Below are positions 26,601 through 33,336 of a stretch of 33,336 nucleotides of DNA, piece after piece. Source of the stretch: an uncultured bacterium (GTDB taxonomy: Bacteria; Cyanobacteriota; Vampirovibrionia; Gastranaerophilales; Gastranaerophilaceae); assembly GCA_902777605.1 (NCBI GenBank), contig CACYUI010000002.1:1-33336 (forward strand), written 5' to 3'. Each line of letters begins with the position of its first letter. The stretch's first letter is position 1. The notes below the pieces were generated by a model. That model was given only the letters and a program-made list of their open reading frames with translations, did not search any database and was not told the DNA's origin. Made by a program: the position numbers and the translations under genes.

Positions 26601-26889
26601 CAACTTCAAAATAAATAGTTAATTTATAAGAACCGTTACTTGACTCTGATGACATGTAAATCATATTTTCTACGCCGTTAAGCTGAAGCTCGATAGGTGC
26701 CGCAATAGTTGATGTGATAACATCAGCGTTAGCACCACTATATGTTGCATTCACAATTACCTGTGGTGGTGTAATTGAAGGATATTCTTCTAACGGTAAA
26801 GTTTTCAAACAAAGCCAACCCGCAATTATTATTGCTAATGATATTACAATTGCAAACTTAGGCCTTTTAACAAAAAAGTTTTCTTTCAT
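23611..26889 (-). CDS. RND efflux pump, HAE-1/AcrB type, with extra C-terminal membrane segments
   Basis: A 1092-residue proton-driven inner-membrane exporter. The N-terminus is typical (helix 1, then [14 protein letters not shown]). The proton-relay aspartates are Asp409 and Asp410 in [14 protein letters not shown], and the matching lysine is Lys931 in [11 protein letters not shown]. Two large periplasmic porter/docking regions lie between helices 1-2 and 7-8. The normal core ends near residue 1024. A further 68 residues contain about 50 mostly hydrophobic residues (1036-1086), probably two more helices, ending in a lysine-rich tail; AcrB-type pumps normally end with helix 12. It overlaps the adaptor stop by one base and the TolC start by four. 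The substrate is unknown. Confidence 0.96.
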   Translation of the reverse strand: MKENFFVKRPKFAIVISLAIIIAGWLCLKTLPLEEYPSITPPQVIVNATYSGANADVITSTIAAPIELQLNGVENMIYMSSESSNGSYKLTIYFEVGSDPDMNLVNVQNLLQLVTPRLPEEVRRYGLTVRKSTGGGGCLFLGLRSPHGTYDALYLANYATLYLKDELARTKGCAGVAVYGAGDYSMRIWLQPDKMASLGVSTSDISNAIQSQNVQTPAGNIGTEPMENPQMMKFTLKTKGRLKTVEEFENIIIKSNPDGSNVKVKDVARVELGAENYSHRSIVEGKEAAIIAVTQLPDANTIDLVNRLNKKMEVLSKKFPSDMEYHVQYDVTEFVRESIKEVVQAIILAILLVSAVTYLFLGTARAAFIPFCAIPVSLIGVFIFMAGIGFSINLLILFGLVLAVGLVVDDAIVVLENTQRHIQEGMSPKDATNISMQEVFGAVVATSLVLMAVFVPVSFLGGITGQMYRQFAVCIATSVGLSTIVALTLSPALCSIILKSGNEKTDFEFIQKFENWFNSVRDKYLGIVSYFVSQPHKTLRTIFGIVLFILIMFKVIPSGFLPEEDRGAMFMQVQLQDGATLTRSTNVVNNMCKEILTIPGVKSTLSINGFNGENTALVIVKLDPWHDRKSKKLSVNSIMAQANAISSKYTETITFVSQPPAITGLGMFNGIEYQLLDKGDRSPEELFKQAQAFMKEARVNPAFSSVYTAFTASLPQVVVRIQEDKALAQGVPIADIYSTLAAQFGATYINDFNKYGRVYRVYMQADSPFRDTLDDLNKIYVKNVYGKMVPLTSVVTTEHIIAPFELTRFNLYQSITINAAVAPGVSTGNGMKAMEEMSAKILPNDMDYAWSGTSYQEKQSSGQLGPILLMALTFVYLFLVALYESWTLPISVMLISPIAISGALFLQYIWGLSLDIYAQVGLVMLLGLSTKQAILIVEFAKDAMEKDGMSYLEAAMQAAKLRFRAVMMTNIAFILGLIPLVIAKGAGAGSRHSIGVSVFGGMIAVAIIGSILVPAFFVLLNTVKNVPEKRKELAKEFILLLLALILIYSILFMLIPFVISKILALPLIVKIILSAIIILGLVMIYIRIKKQK

Positions 26890-28100
26890 TACTTGTTACC
26901 CCTAAAAAAGTTTTTTACCTTTGTAATGATTTTCGAAATTAAACCTTGTTTTGCCTTCGTTGTATTATCTTTTGCAACGGATTTTTCTACTATTCTAACA
27001 GCTGAGCCAGGAATAACTTTTTGCATGCCTGTTGTGATAATTCTGTCCCCTTTTTTTACACCTTCATAAACAATCCAATTCGTTCCAACTTGTCCCATTG
27101 TTTTTATGTAAGTAAGTTTTGGCAAATTGTTTTCATCAAGTAAGTATACATATAAACCTTCCTGGTTTTCCATTGTTGCTTCTTGTGGAACAATTGGTAG
27201 TTGGTCTTTTTTATTAGAAAATATTGTAATTCTTCCAAAGTCACCCTGTAATAAGGCATTTTCAGGATTTGGGAATGTTGCTCTTAGAGTTATTGTACCG
27301 GTAGTTTCATCAACTTTATTATCGTAAAAGTCTTGAACACCTTTGTATTTGTATTTTTGTCCTGAGCTGAATGTATATTCTACTTCTCGCTCTACATTAG
27401 CACCTCCGTCAATTCTTGTTAGTTCAGCATAATCTTTAGATTCTATAGGAAATGTTATATACATTGGCTCTGAACTGTTGATTGTTGTAAGCGGTCCGCT
27501 GCTCATTGATACATAGTTACCTACCGTAACAGAAATTATACCTACTCTGCCATTAACAGGGGCTTTTACTTTTGTATATGCATAGTTTCTTTTTGCATCT
27601 CTATAAATATTTTCCATGCTATTTACTTGTGCAGTATGAGCATCTCTTTGTGCCAAAATGTTATCATAATCAGCTCTTGCGACAAAATCATTGTCTACAA
27701 GCTCTTTATATCTTGCAAGTTGTTTGTTATAATACACTTGCTGTGCTTTAGCATTGTCTAAATCTGCTTTTGCTTTATGCGCAGCATAGTCATATTCTTG
27801 TGGCTCGATTTCAAATAATACTTGCCCTGCTTTTACATAGTCACCTTCTTTAAAATAGCTATGAGTAAGATAGCCGTTAATTCTCGCTAAAACTTCGACT
27901 CTATATTTTGCCATTACTCTGGCAGTTGCGCTATATTCTCTCCTTACATCTGCCGTATTAACAGTATCGACAGTAACCGCCGGTGCTGACATCGCTAATT
28001 TTTTCTTTAATGATGCTGCTTTATCTATACTCGATATAAATAAGCGTCCTAAAATTAGTGCAGCTAAGACTACAACAATTACTATTATATTTTTTCTCAT
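26889..28100 (-). CDS. RND-type periplasmic adaptor (membrane fusion protein)
   Basis: A 403-residue AcrA-family adaptor, first gene of the RND operon. Residues about 3-23 form a membrane anchor with no clear lipobox. Recognisable parts are the first lipoyl half ([20 protein letters not shown]), an alpha-hairpin (about 105-170), the second half ([20 protein letters not shown]) and beta-barrel/membrane-proximal domains. The lysine-rich C-terminus (NFFRGNK) is likely flexible. GGAGAGAG lies directly before the ATG. No TetR- or MarR-type regulator is adjacent, so control is either constitutive or from elsewhere. Confidence 0.94.
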   Translation of the reverse strand: MRKNIIVIVVVLAALILGRLFISSIDKAASLKKKLAMSAPAVTVDTVNTADVRREYSATARVMAKYRVEVLARINGYLTHSYFKEGDYVKAGQVLFEIEPQEYDYAAHKAKADLDNAKAQQVYYNKQLARYKELVDNDFVARADYDNILAQRDAHTAQVNSMENIYRDAKRNYAYTKVKAPVNGRVGIISVTVGNYVSMSSGPLTTINSSEPMYITFPIESKDYAELTRIDGGANVEREVEYTFSSGQKYKYKGVQDFYDNKVDETTGTITLRATFPNPENALLQGDFGRITIFSNKKDQLPIVPQEATMENQEGLYVYLLDENNLPKLTYIKTMGQVGTNWIVYEGVKKGDRIITTGMQKVIPGSAVRIVEKSVAKDNTTKAKQGLISKIITKVKNFFRGNK

Positions 28101-28123
28101 TCTCTCTCCGAATTACATATCCA

Positions 28124-28153
28124 ATATTACTTTTCTGATATTAATCGTAACAA
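28124..28153 (-). promoter_or_regulatory. Candidate promoter for the adaptor-RND-TolC operon
   Basis: On the minus strand, TTGTTA (28148-28153) and TAATAT (28124-28129) with an 18-base spacer. The start would fall near 28117, giving a short leader of about 17 bases before the adaptor ATG. Confidence 0.45.
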
Positions 28154-28205
28154 AAAGGAGAAAACATATCAATACAATATACATAGAATAGTACAATAAG
28201 GCAAC

Positions 28206-29795
28206 TTAATTAAATTTTTTTCTGATCACCAAATAACGATTAGGTTCATCTCCAACTGAGGCGCTATCAAGGTTGTATTGTTCTACAAGCTCATGTTGAA
28301 GCTTGCGAACATGTTGGTTTTGAGGAGCCAGTTCTATTTGCGGAGCTCCTTCCATTACTTTTTTTATTGCATTTTTTGCCTCATCAAGCGCAAGTTCTGT
28401 TTCATCTTTATACCCTTGAGTTGGCATAACATCTCCCGGTTGTATATCTAAAGCATCTTTTAATACTTTTTGAATTTGTGCCATAGAATTTGTTTTAACA
28501 TATAGTACTCTTACTCTATATTCTTTTGCACTATTAAGAATTTTTGCTCCGCCTTTTGCAAAGTTTTTATGTGCTATAACGATATCAGCATCTTCAACAT
28601 TTCTTGTAATTTCCACATTGAGATCAAGACGCTCTATAATTTTTTCTACAATAGTTCTAGATACAGCGTATAAATAAACCTTCTTTAGAGGTTTTACTTT
28701 TTCTACATACTCCTGTCTGGAGAACGAGAAATTCATACTATTATCTTTAGCTTCCTCCACTTTCTTATTTTCTTGTGCAATTTCTTCTTTCGGTTTTTGT
28801 ATGTCATCTGTTATTTTGGAGTTTACTTTTCTTATCTCAGGTCTTATTGGCCAACCTCTTAATATGTAATCAACAGCTTCAGAAGTGTTTTTATAAACTG
28901 CCAGAGTGTTTCTATCCATAATTTCTATAACAATATCAAAAGTAGGCTGTTTTTCCCTTTCTAATACTGTTTTTTGCGATGCTCTGCGTTTTGCTTCATC
29001 ATCACCCAATGTAACAGATTGAATCCCACCAACCAGATCAGATAGTGTTGGGTTTTTAATCAAACTCTCTAAGCAATTACCGTGTGCTGTAGCAATAAGC
29101 ATAACTCCGCGTTCTGCTATTGTTCTTGCTGCAGCAGCTTCCGCTTCTGTACCTATCTCATCGACTACAATTACCTCAGGAGTGTGGTTTTCAACTGCTT
29201 CAATCATAATATCTTTTTGTAGTTCAGGCTGAGCAACTTGCATTCTTCTTGCAGAGCCTACCGCAGGATGCGGTACATCTCCATCACCTGCAATTTCATT
29301 GGAAGTATCTACAATTACGACACGCTTGCCAAGCTCATCTGCTACAAGTCTTGAAATCTCACGCAGTTTAGTTGTTTTACCTACCCCGGGAGGACCTAAA
29401 AATAAAATACTTTTACCTTGTGTGCAAAAATCTTTTATACAAGCAATCGTACCAGTTACTACACGCCCAATACGACAGGTTAAACCTATAACTTTACCTT
29501 GCCGATTTCTAATTGCGCTAATTCTATGTAATGTGCCAGGAATACCGGAACGATTATCATGTGTAAAATCTTGAATCTTTGATATTACAAATTCGATATC
29601 TTCATCTTCAATATAAGCCTCTCCAAGTTTTTCTATTTTGCCTCCGGAATGTCTAACTTCTGCTATTCTTCCAATATCTAAAACTATTTCAATAACATCA
29701 CCCAATCCATCTTCATTAAGATAATGGGTAACCTTTGGGGGCATTATAGCAAGTAGCCTCTCGAGGTCATTTTGAAATTCCATACTGCTCATCAT
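28206..29795 (-). CDS. AAA ATPase with C-terminal R3H domain (Ycf45/SpoIIIAA-like)
   Basis: A 529-residue protein. The first 120 residues resemble the SpoIIIAA-type N-terminal domain. The P-loop ATPase core has Walker A GPPGVGKTT (134-142) and Walker B VIVVDE (208-213). A charged linker (about 330-365, rich in Lys/Glu) precedes a middle domain. The last 38 residues form an R3H single-stranded nucleic-acid-binding domain with Arg497 and His501 (R-x3-H). This architecture is known as Ycf45 in cyanobacteria and plastids, which supports the proposed affiliation; its exact role is not established. The promoter is at 29875-29903, with a leader of about 70 bases. The start carries two adjacent ATGs and a weak ribosome site, so the first residue may be off by one. 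Confidence 0.92.
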   Translation of the reverse strand: MMSSMEFQNDLERLLAIMPPKVTHYLNEDGLGDVIEIVLDIGRIAEVRHSGGKIEKLGEAYIEDEDIEFVISKIQDFTHDNRSGIPGTLHRISAIRNRQGKVIGLTCRIGRVVTGTIACIKDFCTQGKSILFLGPPGVGKTTKLREISRLVADELGKRVVIVDTSNEIAGDGDVPHPAVGSARRMQVAQPELQKDIMIEAVENHTPEVIVVDEIGTEAEAAAARTIAERGVMLIATAHGNCLESLIKNPTLSDLVGGIQSVTLGDDEAKRRASQKTVLEREKQPTFDIVIEIMDRNTLAVYKNTSEAVDYILRGWPIRPEIRKVNSKITDDIQKPKEEIAQENKKVEEAKDNSMNFSFSRQEYVEKVKPLKKVYLYAVSRTIVEKIIERLDLNVEITRNVEDADIVIAHKNFAKGGAKILNSAKEYRVRVLYVKTNSMAQIQKVLKDALDIQPGDVMPTQGYKDETELALDEAKNAIKKVMEGAPQIELAPQNQHVRKLQHELVEQYNLDSASVGDEPNRYLVIRKKFN

Positions 29796-29874
29796 TATTA
29801 TGTTGTATGCCTTTCTACAAATGTATACGGCCTGAGACTATTTAAACTTGATCTCCTACCTTTATTATAACATA

Positions 29875-29903
29875 TTTATACACATATTTTTTTGATTTGT
29901 CAC
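29875..29903 (-). promoter_or_regulatory. Promoter for the AAA/R3H gene
   Basis: On the minus strand, GTGACA (29898-29903) and TATAAA (29875-29880) with a 17-base spacer. A second TATAAT (29864-29869 on the plus strand as ATTATA) lies just downstream but lacks a matching -35. Confidence 0.55.
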
Positions 29904-29970
29904 ATATGTAACAAATTTTAACAAATTATAAGTGTCGAAAATACTATTGTTGTAGGGTTTTAACAAAAAG

Positions 29971-29994
29971 AAAGCGGAAAATATATTCCGCTTT
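29971..29994 (-). terminator. Terminator after the 99-residue acidic protein gene
   Basis: A 9-bp perfect stem, 29971-29979 with 29986-29994 (AAAGCGGAA/TTCCGCTTT), around six bases. On the minus strand it is followed by CTTTTTG. It lies 32 bases past the stop at 30026. Confidence 0.8.
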
Positions 29995-30025
29995 AAATAT
30001 ACCTTATTAAATTAATAAATCTTTT

Positions 30026-30325
30026 CTATACTCCGGCTCCATTTTTGTCTTTTATTTTTAAATTTTCTTCTTTTTCTTTTTCTTCATCCTTTTTGTCTGC
30101 CTTTTTATCTTGTTCCTCAACATATAGTGTTGCAAATTGTTCGTACAAATCACTATCGTCAAGTATTTCATCAATATCTAAATAGTTGTTTTCATCAATA
30201 TCTGTATCTTCAAATTTATCTGCATCTATATCAAACTTGTTTGCCTGTTTTTCTGCTAATTTATCTGCACCAATTGTTTTTATAATAAATTTTTTTAATA
30301 TGTTTGTGCTAATTTCTGTTGACAT
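30026..30325 (-). CDS. Small, highly charged acidic protein of unknown function
   Basis: A 99-residue protein I do not recognise. Residues 1-30 look helical and basic-neutral. Residues 32-58 are packed with aspartates in DxDxD patterns (DIDADKFEDTDIDENNYLD) that recall calcium-binding loops, but no loop fits the EF-hand or dockerin consensus at position 12. Residues 70-93 are alternating Lys/Asp/Glu and likely a single charged helix or disordered. No membrane or signal segment. It has its own promoter, an AAGGAG ribosome site eight bases before the ATG, and its own terminator, so it is a real monocistronic gene. Confidence 0.8.
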   Translation of the reverse strand: MSTEISTNILKKFIIKTIGADKLAEKQANKFDIDADKFEDTDIDENNYLDIDEILDDSDLYEQFATLYVEEQDKKADKKDEEKEKEENLKIKDKNGAGV

Positions 30326-30370
30326 TTTTTGTCTCCTTATTTTGTTACATCTTACATATATATAAAGTAT

Positions 30371-30399
30371 ATATTATTTCTCTAATTTCATAAGTGCAA
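30371..30399 (-). promoter_or_regulatory. Promoter for the 99-residue acidic protein
   Basis: On the minus strand, TTGCAC (30394-30399) and TAATAT (30371-30376) with a 17-base spacer. Start predicted near 30364, about 40 bases before the ATG. Confidence 0.6.
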
Positions 30400-30420
30400 T
30401 TTTTTGTTACAAAAATTAAC

Positions 30421-30447
30421 AAAAGAGTGCTTCTTAAGCACTCTTTT
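30421..30447 (-). terminator. Terminator after rpmB
   Basis: A 12-bp perfect stem (30421-30432 with 30436-30447) and a three-base loop, about 24 bases past the rpmB stop. Both arms end in A4/T4, followed on the minus strand by GTTAATTTTTG. Confidence 0.85.
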
Positions 30448-30470
30448 AAATACAATATTTTGTTTTAAAA

Positions 30471-30665
30471 CTATATAGCTTTTTGTACTTTTCCAGCTTT
30501 TAAGCAAGATGTACATACACATTTTTTTACTGCATGACCATTCTTATCCATTACTCTGATTTCTTGGAGGTTTGGGGATTGTCTTTTAACAATTTGTTTA
30601 TGAGAGAATGTCAGCTTAGCAGCTTTTAAATCGCCTTTTCCACATATTTCACAAGTTTTTGCCAT
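30471..30665 (-). CDS. rpmB: 50S ribosomal protein L28
   Basis: A 64-residue large-subunit ribosomal protein. Cys5/Cys8 (CEIC) and Cys51/Cys54 (CTSC) make the zinc-binding, cysteine-containing form of L28. SHKQIVKRQSPNLQEIRV is the conserved core that contacts 23S rRNA. The length is normal for the short bacterial form. It is monocistronic, with AAGGAA before the ATG, a candidate promoter at 30701-30729 and a strong terminator. Confidence 0.97.
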   Translation of the reverse strand: MAKTCEICGKGDLKAAKLTFSHKQIVKRQSPNLQEIRVMDKNGHAVKKCVCTSCLKAGKVQKAI

Positions 30666-30700
30666 AATTCTATTCCTTCTTTCTAATCTAGTGTATTTTT

Positions 30701-30729
30701 AGTCTATATTAAAAGAAAATAATTTGCAA
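30701..30729 (-). promoter_or_regulatory. Candidate promoter for rpmB
   Basis: On the minus strand, TTGCAA (30724-30729) and TAGACT (30701-30706) with a 17-base spacer. The -10 is weak (4 of 6). Confidence 0.4.
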
Positions 30730-30742
30730 GTCATTGTAAACA

Positions 30743-31270
30743 TTAGTAATCAGTTTGTTCATAATCTTCGTCATCTTGCAGTGATGATAAATCAGAAGAA
30801 TATTGTGTATCAAAATCTTCCGGCAGGTATTCATTGTCTGGCCAAACTGTTTCTTCATCAAATCGGCAAGCACTAAGATTTTCTGCCATTGAAAAATCTG
30901 AGTTAGTCAAGTCAGCGCCTTGAAATATTGCTCCAGCCAAATCTGAATCTGCAAAATTACAATAATCTACTGTGCTATAACTGAAATCAGTACCATTTAA
31001 TACTGATTCAGTATATGAACATTCAACAAGATTAGCTCTTGTGAAGTCAACTGATGTTAAATCGCAAGAGTCAAATTTTACAGATGTAAGATGAGCATCT
31101 GCAAAAGAAGATGATGTTAAATCAACATTTATAAATTCCGCACCATCAAGATTTATGTTTGAAAAATCTATTTCACTTAAATCAATACTCCCTTTTATGC
31201 TTTTAATTTCTTTATTAAAAGCATTAACATCGTTAAAGGCAAGCTCGACTATTTGTTCTTTTGATAACAT
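30743..31270 (-). CDS. Pentapeptide-repeat protein
   Basis: A 175-residue protein. Residues about 28-130 are A(D/N)Lxx-type five-residue repeats (for example LSEIDFSNINLDGAEF and LTSVDFTRANL), which fold as a right-handed quadrilateral beta-helix. The first 27 residues are helical; the last 40 are very acidic (ending DLSSLQDDEDYEQTDY). No signal peptide. Pentapeptide proteins are common in cyanobacterial relatives; some mimic DNA and bind gyrase, but most have no known role. It follows the response regulator gene by 12 bases, with AGGAG eight bases before the ATG, so it is likely the last gene of that operon. Confidence 0.92.
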   Translation of the reverse strand: MLSKEQIVELAFNDVNAFNKEIKSIKGSIDLSEIDFSNINLDGAEFINVDLTSSSFADAHLTSVKFDSCDLTSVDFTRANLVECSYTESVLNGTDFSYSTVDYCNFADSDLAGAIFQGADLTNSDFSMAENLSACRFDEETVWPDNEYLPEDFDTQYSSDLSSLQDDEDYEQTDY

Positions 31271-31282
31271 TTTTTACTTCTC

Positions 31283-31909
31283 CTAGTTTATTAAATTTAT
31301 TTCCATAGCTAATAGCACTGCTTGAGTTCTATTTGTAACTTTTAATTTTTTAAAAATACTGTTTAGGTGTGTTTTTACGGTAACATCTTGTACGCATAGT
31401 TCATTTGCAATTTCTTGATTGCTAGCTCCTTTTGCGACAAGAGAAAGCACTTCTTTTTCTTTTGGTGTTAAAGCATCTATATTAACATCTTTATTTATTG
31501 TTTTTTTCTTAGAGGTTAATCTATCATCCTGCCATTTGCTTCTTCTTAGGACAGCTTCAATTCTTGCCAAAAGATTAGGTAATATATAAGGTTTGACTAT
31601 GTAGTCATCAGCTCCGATTTTTAATCCTGAAACAACTTTTTGATCTTCGCTAACTGCTGTTATCATAATAACTGGTATATATTTTGTATCATCATTTTTT
31701 CTTATAGCTTTTAAAGTATCCCAACCATCCATATTTGGCATCATTACATCGAGTAATATTAAATCAAAATATTCTTTCTTTTCTTTTAATATTTTGAGCG
31801 CTTCAAGACCATCCGTTGCAACAGTTACATCATAACCGTACATAGGAAGAGCATCTTTTAAAAATTTTGGATTATCATCCACTATTAAAATTGAAGCAAT
31901 ACCATCCAT
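31283..31909 (-). CDS. Response regulator, receiver + LuxR-type helix-turn-helix (downstream copy)
   Basis: A 208-residue DNA-binding response regulator. The receiver domain has Asp11/Asp12, phospho-acceptor Asp54 in LILLDVMMPNMDG, Thr84 and Lys106 (IVKPY), a complete active site. The output domain (about 147-205) is a LuxR/NarL helix-turn-helix: LTPKEKEVLSLVAKGASNQEIA and VTVKTHLNSIFKKLKV. It begins two bases after the stop of the other response regulator gene. No histidine kinase is encoded in the window, so its partner may lie beyond the right edge or elsewhere. The receiver is closer to the OmpR/CheY look (MMPNMDGWD) than to the NarL look of its neighbour. Confidence 0.95.
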   Translation of the reverse strand: MDGIASILIVDDNPKFLKDALPMYGYDVTVATDGLEALKILKEKKEYFDLILLDVMMPNMDGWDTLKAIRKNDDTKYIPVIMITAVSEDQKVVSGLKIGADDYIVKPYILPNLLARIEAVLRRSKWQDDRLTSKKKTINKDVNIDALTPKEKEVLSLVAKGASNQEIANELCVQDVTVKTHLNSIFKKLKVTNRTQAVLLAMEINLIN

Positions 31910-31911
31910 CT

Positions 31912-32559
31912 TTATACCAATCTTTCTTTTAGTGCTTTAAGTGCTGCTTGTAGTCTATCATCTACTTCTAATTTTTGCAAAATACTTGCAACATGTGCTT
32001 TTGTTGTATTGATACTTACAAATAGCTCATTAGCTATCTCATTATTGCTATAACCTTCTGTTATTAGCTTTAATATTTGTGCTTCGCGGGAGGTGAGTCC
32101 GTAATCTTTTTGAGGTTTAGAATTATTAGGTTCTTCACTTTTTGAGGCCGCTTGCAACACTATATGAGATATTGCAGGATCAAACCAAGCTGCACCTTCC
32201 AAAACAGACTGTATAACTTGAACTAATCTTTTAGGGTTAATTTCTTTTGAGCAATATGCATTTGCACCTGCTTTAAGGCTGTATAATACTTCTTGTTCAT
32301 CATTATGTGATGTTAGTATCACTATTTTAATATCAATATTTCTATCTTTTATTTGCTTTGTTGCCTCAATTCCATTAATTCCAGGGAGTCCCAAGTCCAT
32401 AATAACAAGGTCAACCTTATTATTTTTAACTATCTCAATACCTTTTTCTGCAGAATCAGCTTCATAAATTGTTTCAGTAAAATCACATGACTCAAATGCA
32501 GTTTTTAAACCAAATCTTGTAAGTTCATGATCTTCAATGATTAAAATATTATTTCCCAT
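31912..32559 (-). CDS. NarL-family response regulator (upstream copy)
   Basis: A 215-residue NarL/FixJ-family regulator. The receiver has Glu9/Asp10, Asp55 in LVIMDLGLPGING, Thr83 and Lys105 (YCSKEI). The C-terminal helix-turn-helix (about 153-212) shows LTSREAQILKLITEGYSNNEIA and NTTKAHVASILQKLEV. The ATG at 32559 is preferred over a GTG two codons earlier because AGGTG lies five bases before it. It overlaps the end of the TPR gene by 11 bases. Two different regulators back to back without a kinase suggest either one shared sensor or a cascade. Confidence 0.95.
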   Translation of the reverse strand: MGNNILIIEDHELTRFGLKTAFESCDFTETIYEADSAEKGIEIVKNNKVDLVIMDLGLPGINGIEATKQIKDRNIDIKIVILTSHNDEQEVLYSLKAGANAYCSKEINPKRLVQVIQSVLEGAAWFDPAISHIVLQAASKSEEPNNSKPQKDYGLTSREAQILKLITEGYSNNEIANELFVSINTTKAHVASILQKLEVDDRLQAALKALKERLV

Positions 32560-33336
32560 ATACACCTGATTTTATAGCTGCCGCATAATCTTCATTGATG
32601 TCAGCACATCTCAATAATGATTTATTGGCAAGATCTACATCCCCTTTTGCCCTCAATAATAAACTTAAATAATAATAATATCTAAAGTTATTTTCGTCAA
32701 TATAATAAGAATTGTTTAAATATGTTGCCGCCATTGTATAGTTGCCATCTTTTATCGCATGATTTGCAAGTCCAAGCCATATTTCATTATTAGCCAAATC
32801 TATTGATGCAACTCTTGGCAAATAATAATCTACTCTTTGAGGTATAATCTTTAGTGATTCAACAAGCAAATCCTCATTGTACTTATTGTTTTTTAAAAGT
32901 TTTTCATAAATGTTTTTAGCTTTATCTGGCTTTTCCATTGCTAAATATGATTTAGCTATGCCAACTTGTGGCTTAATATCTTTTGTTAATTTTTTAGCTT
33001 TTTTATAATATGTTAGTGCATCTTGATATTTTCTTTTATCATAGTTTACATCAGCCAAAGTTATAGCTGCCATATAACTATGTTTATCTTCTTTGTATGC
33101 CCTCATAGCAAATTCTTCAGCTTTTATCGGTTCATCATTCTCATAGAATATTTTACCTAATAACGCGTATATTTGCGGAGCATATTGCTTTGCGGTTAGT
33201 ATAGCTGACTGTAGAACTTTTGTTGCAAGAAGACTTTTGTTTTGCAAATGATAGTAGTATGCCAAATGATAATCTTTTAATGCATCATTTTTTGCGGTTT
33301 TATATAATACATATTCTTCTGTAGCTTTAACTTTTT
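32549..33336 (-). CDS. TPR-repeat protein, 5' end cut by the window edge
   Basis: At least 262 residues, open to the last base of the window, so the true start is outside; the apparent start at 33265 is only an internal TTG codon. The sequence consists of tetratricopeptide-type helical pairs (APQIYALLGKIFYENDEPIK, AAITLADVNYDKRKYQDALT, KPQVGIAKSYLAMEKPDKAK, FRYYYYLSLLLRAKGDVDLA). Such repeats make protein-binding scaffolds. It runs directly into the first response regulator gene (11-base overlap), so it may bind or sense for that pathway. No catalytic domain is visible in the part present. Confidence 0.9.
   Translation of the reverse strand, partial: KVKATEEYVLYKTAKNDALKDYHLAYYYHLQNKSLLATKVLQSAILTAKQYAPQIYALLGKIFYENDEPIKAEEFAMRAYKEDKHSYMAAITLADVNYDKRKYQDALTYYKKAKKLTKDIKPQVGIAKSYLAMEKPDKAKNIYEKLLKNNKYNEDLLVESLKIIPQRVDYYLPRVASIDLANNEIWLGLANHAIKDGNYTMAATYLNNSYYIDENNFRYYYYLSLLLRAKGDVDLANKSLLRCADINEDYAAAIKSGVYGK

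Noticed and set aside
30150-30235. EF-hand or dockerin calcium loop in the 99-residue protein
   Set aside because: Aspartate spacing is suggestive but position 12 of either loop is not Glu/Asp and no flanking helices fit.
32549-33265. TPR gene starting at 33265
   Set aside because: That codon is an internal TTG; the frame stays open to the window end with TPR-like residues (EEYVLYKTAKNDALKDYHLA), so the gene is partial.

Overview
The window is AT-rich DNA from a bacterium with two membranes: two TolC-like outer-membrane channels, a Wza-like SLBB export protein and an AcrB-type RND pump are all present. The 529-residue AAA + R3H protein resembles Ycf45/SpoIIIAA-like proteins of cyanobacteria and plastids. 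With the low GC, an anaerobe-style enzyme set (several radical SAM and dehydratase-like Fe-S proteins) and NarL/LuxR response regulators, this suggests a non-photosynthetic cyanobacterial relative (Melainabacteria/Vampirovibrionia, perhaps Gastranaerophilales). That assignment is an inference from gene families, not a search result.

Layout. 1-4875 (minus): a MacAB-TolC-like exporter operon (TolC, MacA-like adaptor, ATPase, separate permease), with a large polypurine/polypyrimidine inverted repeat at the window edge. 5070-8454 (plus): speD, its terminator, and a two-half M16 metallopeptidase. 8443-10689 (minus): a small basic protein, proA and tyrA in one operon with a good promoter. 10836-10909: tRNA-Arg(ACG) with terminator, followed by a gene-free stretch with an unexplained hairpin. 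11153-11773 (minus): a DedA-family membrane protein.

11849-21803 (plus) is the most unusual part: eight closely packed co-directional genes. They encode two different 2-hydroxyacyl-CoA-dehydratase-like Fe-S proteins (DUF2229/COG3580-like and COG3581-like), a PHP metallohydrolase between them, a SPASM-type radical SAM enzyme, an SLBB export protein, a PlsC-type acyltransferase, a second radical SAM enzyme with a cysteine-rich tail, and a diacylglycerol/sphingosine kinase-family lipid kinase. The two dehydratase-like modules resemble pieces of the anaerobic plasmalogen/ether-lipid enzyme (PlsA / glycerol ester reductase) but are split and lack the ATPase activator. I propose an unrecognised lipid- or envelope-tailoring pathway; this is inference.

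21821-28100 (minus): an adaptor-RND-TolC efflux operon followed by a separately promoted small protein. The RND pump has an extra C-terminal membrane hairpin. 28206-29795 (minus): the AAA/R3H protein. 30026-30665 (minus): a small acidic protein and rpmB, each with its own promoter and terminator. 30743-33336 (minus): an operon of a TPR protein (cut by the window end), two orphan NarL-type response regulators and a pentapeptide-repeat protein. No CRISPR array, insertion sequence, integrase or rRNA was seen.
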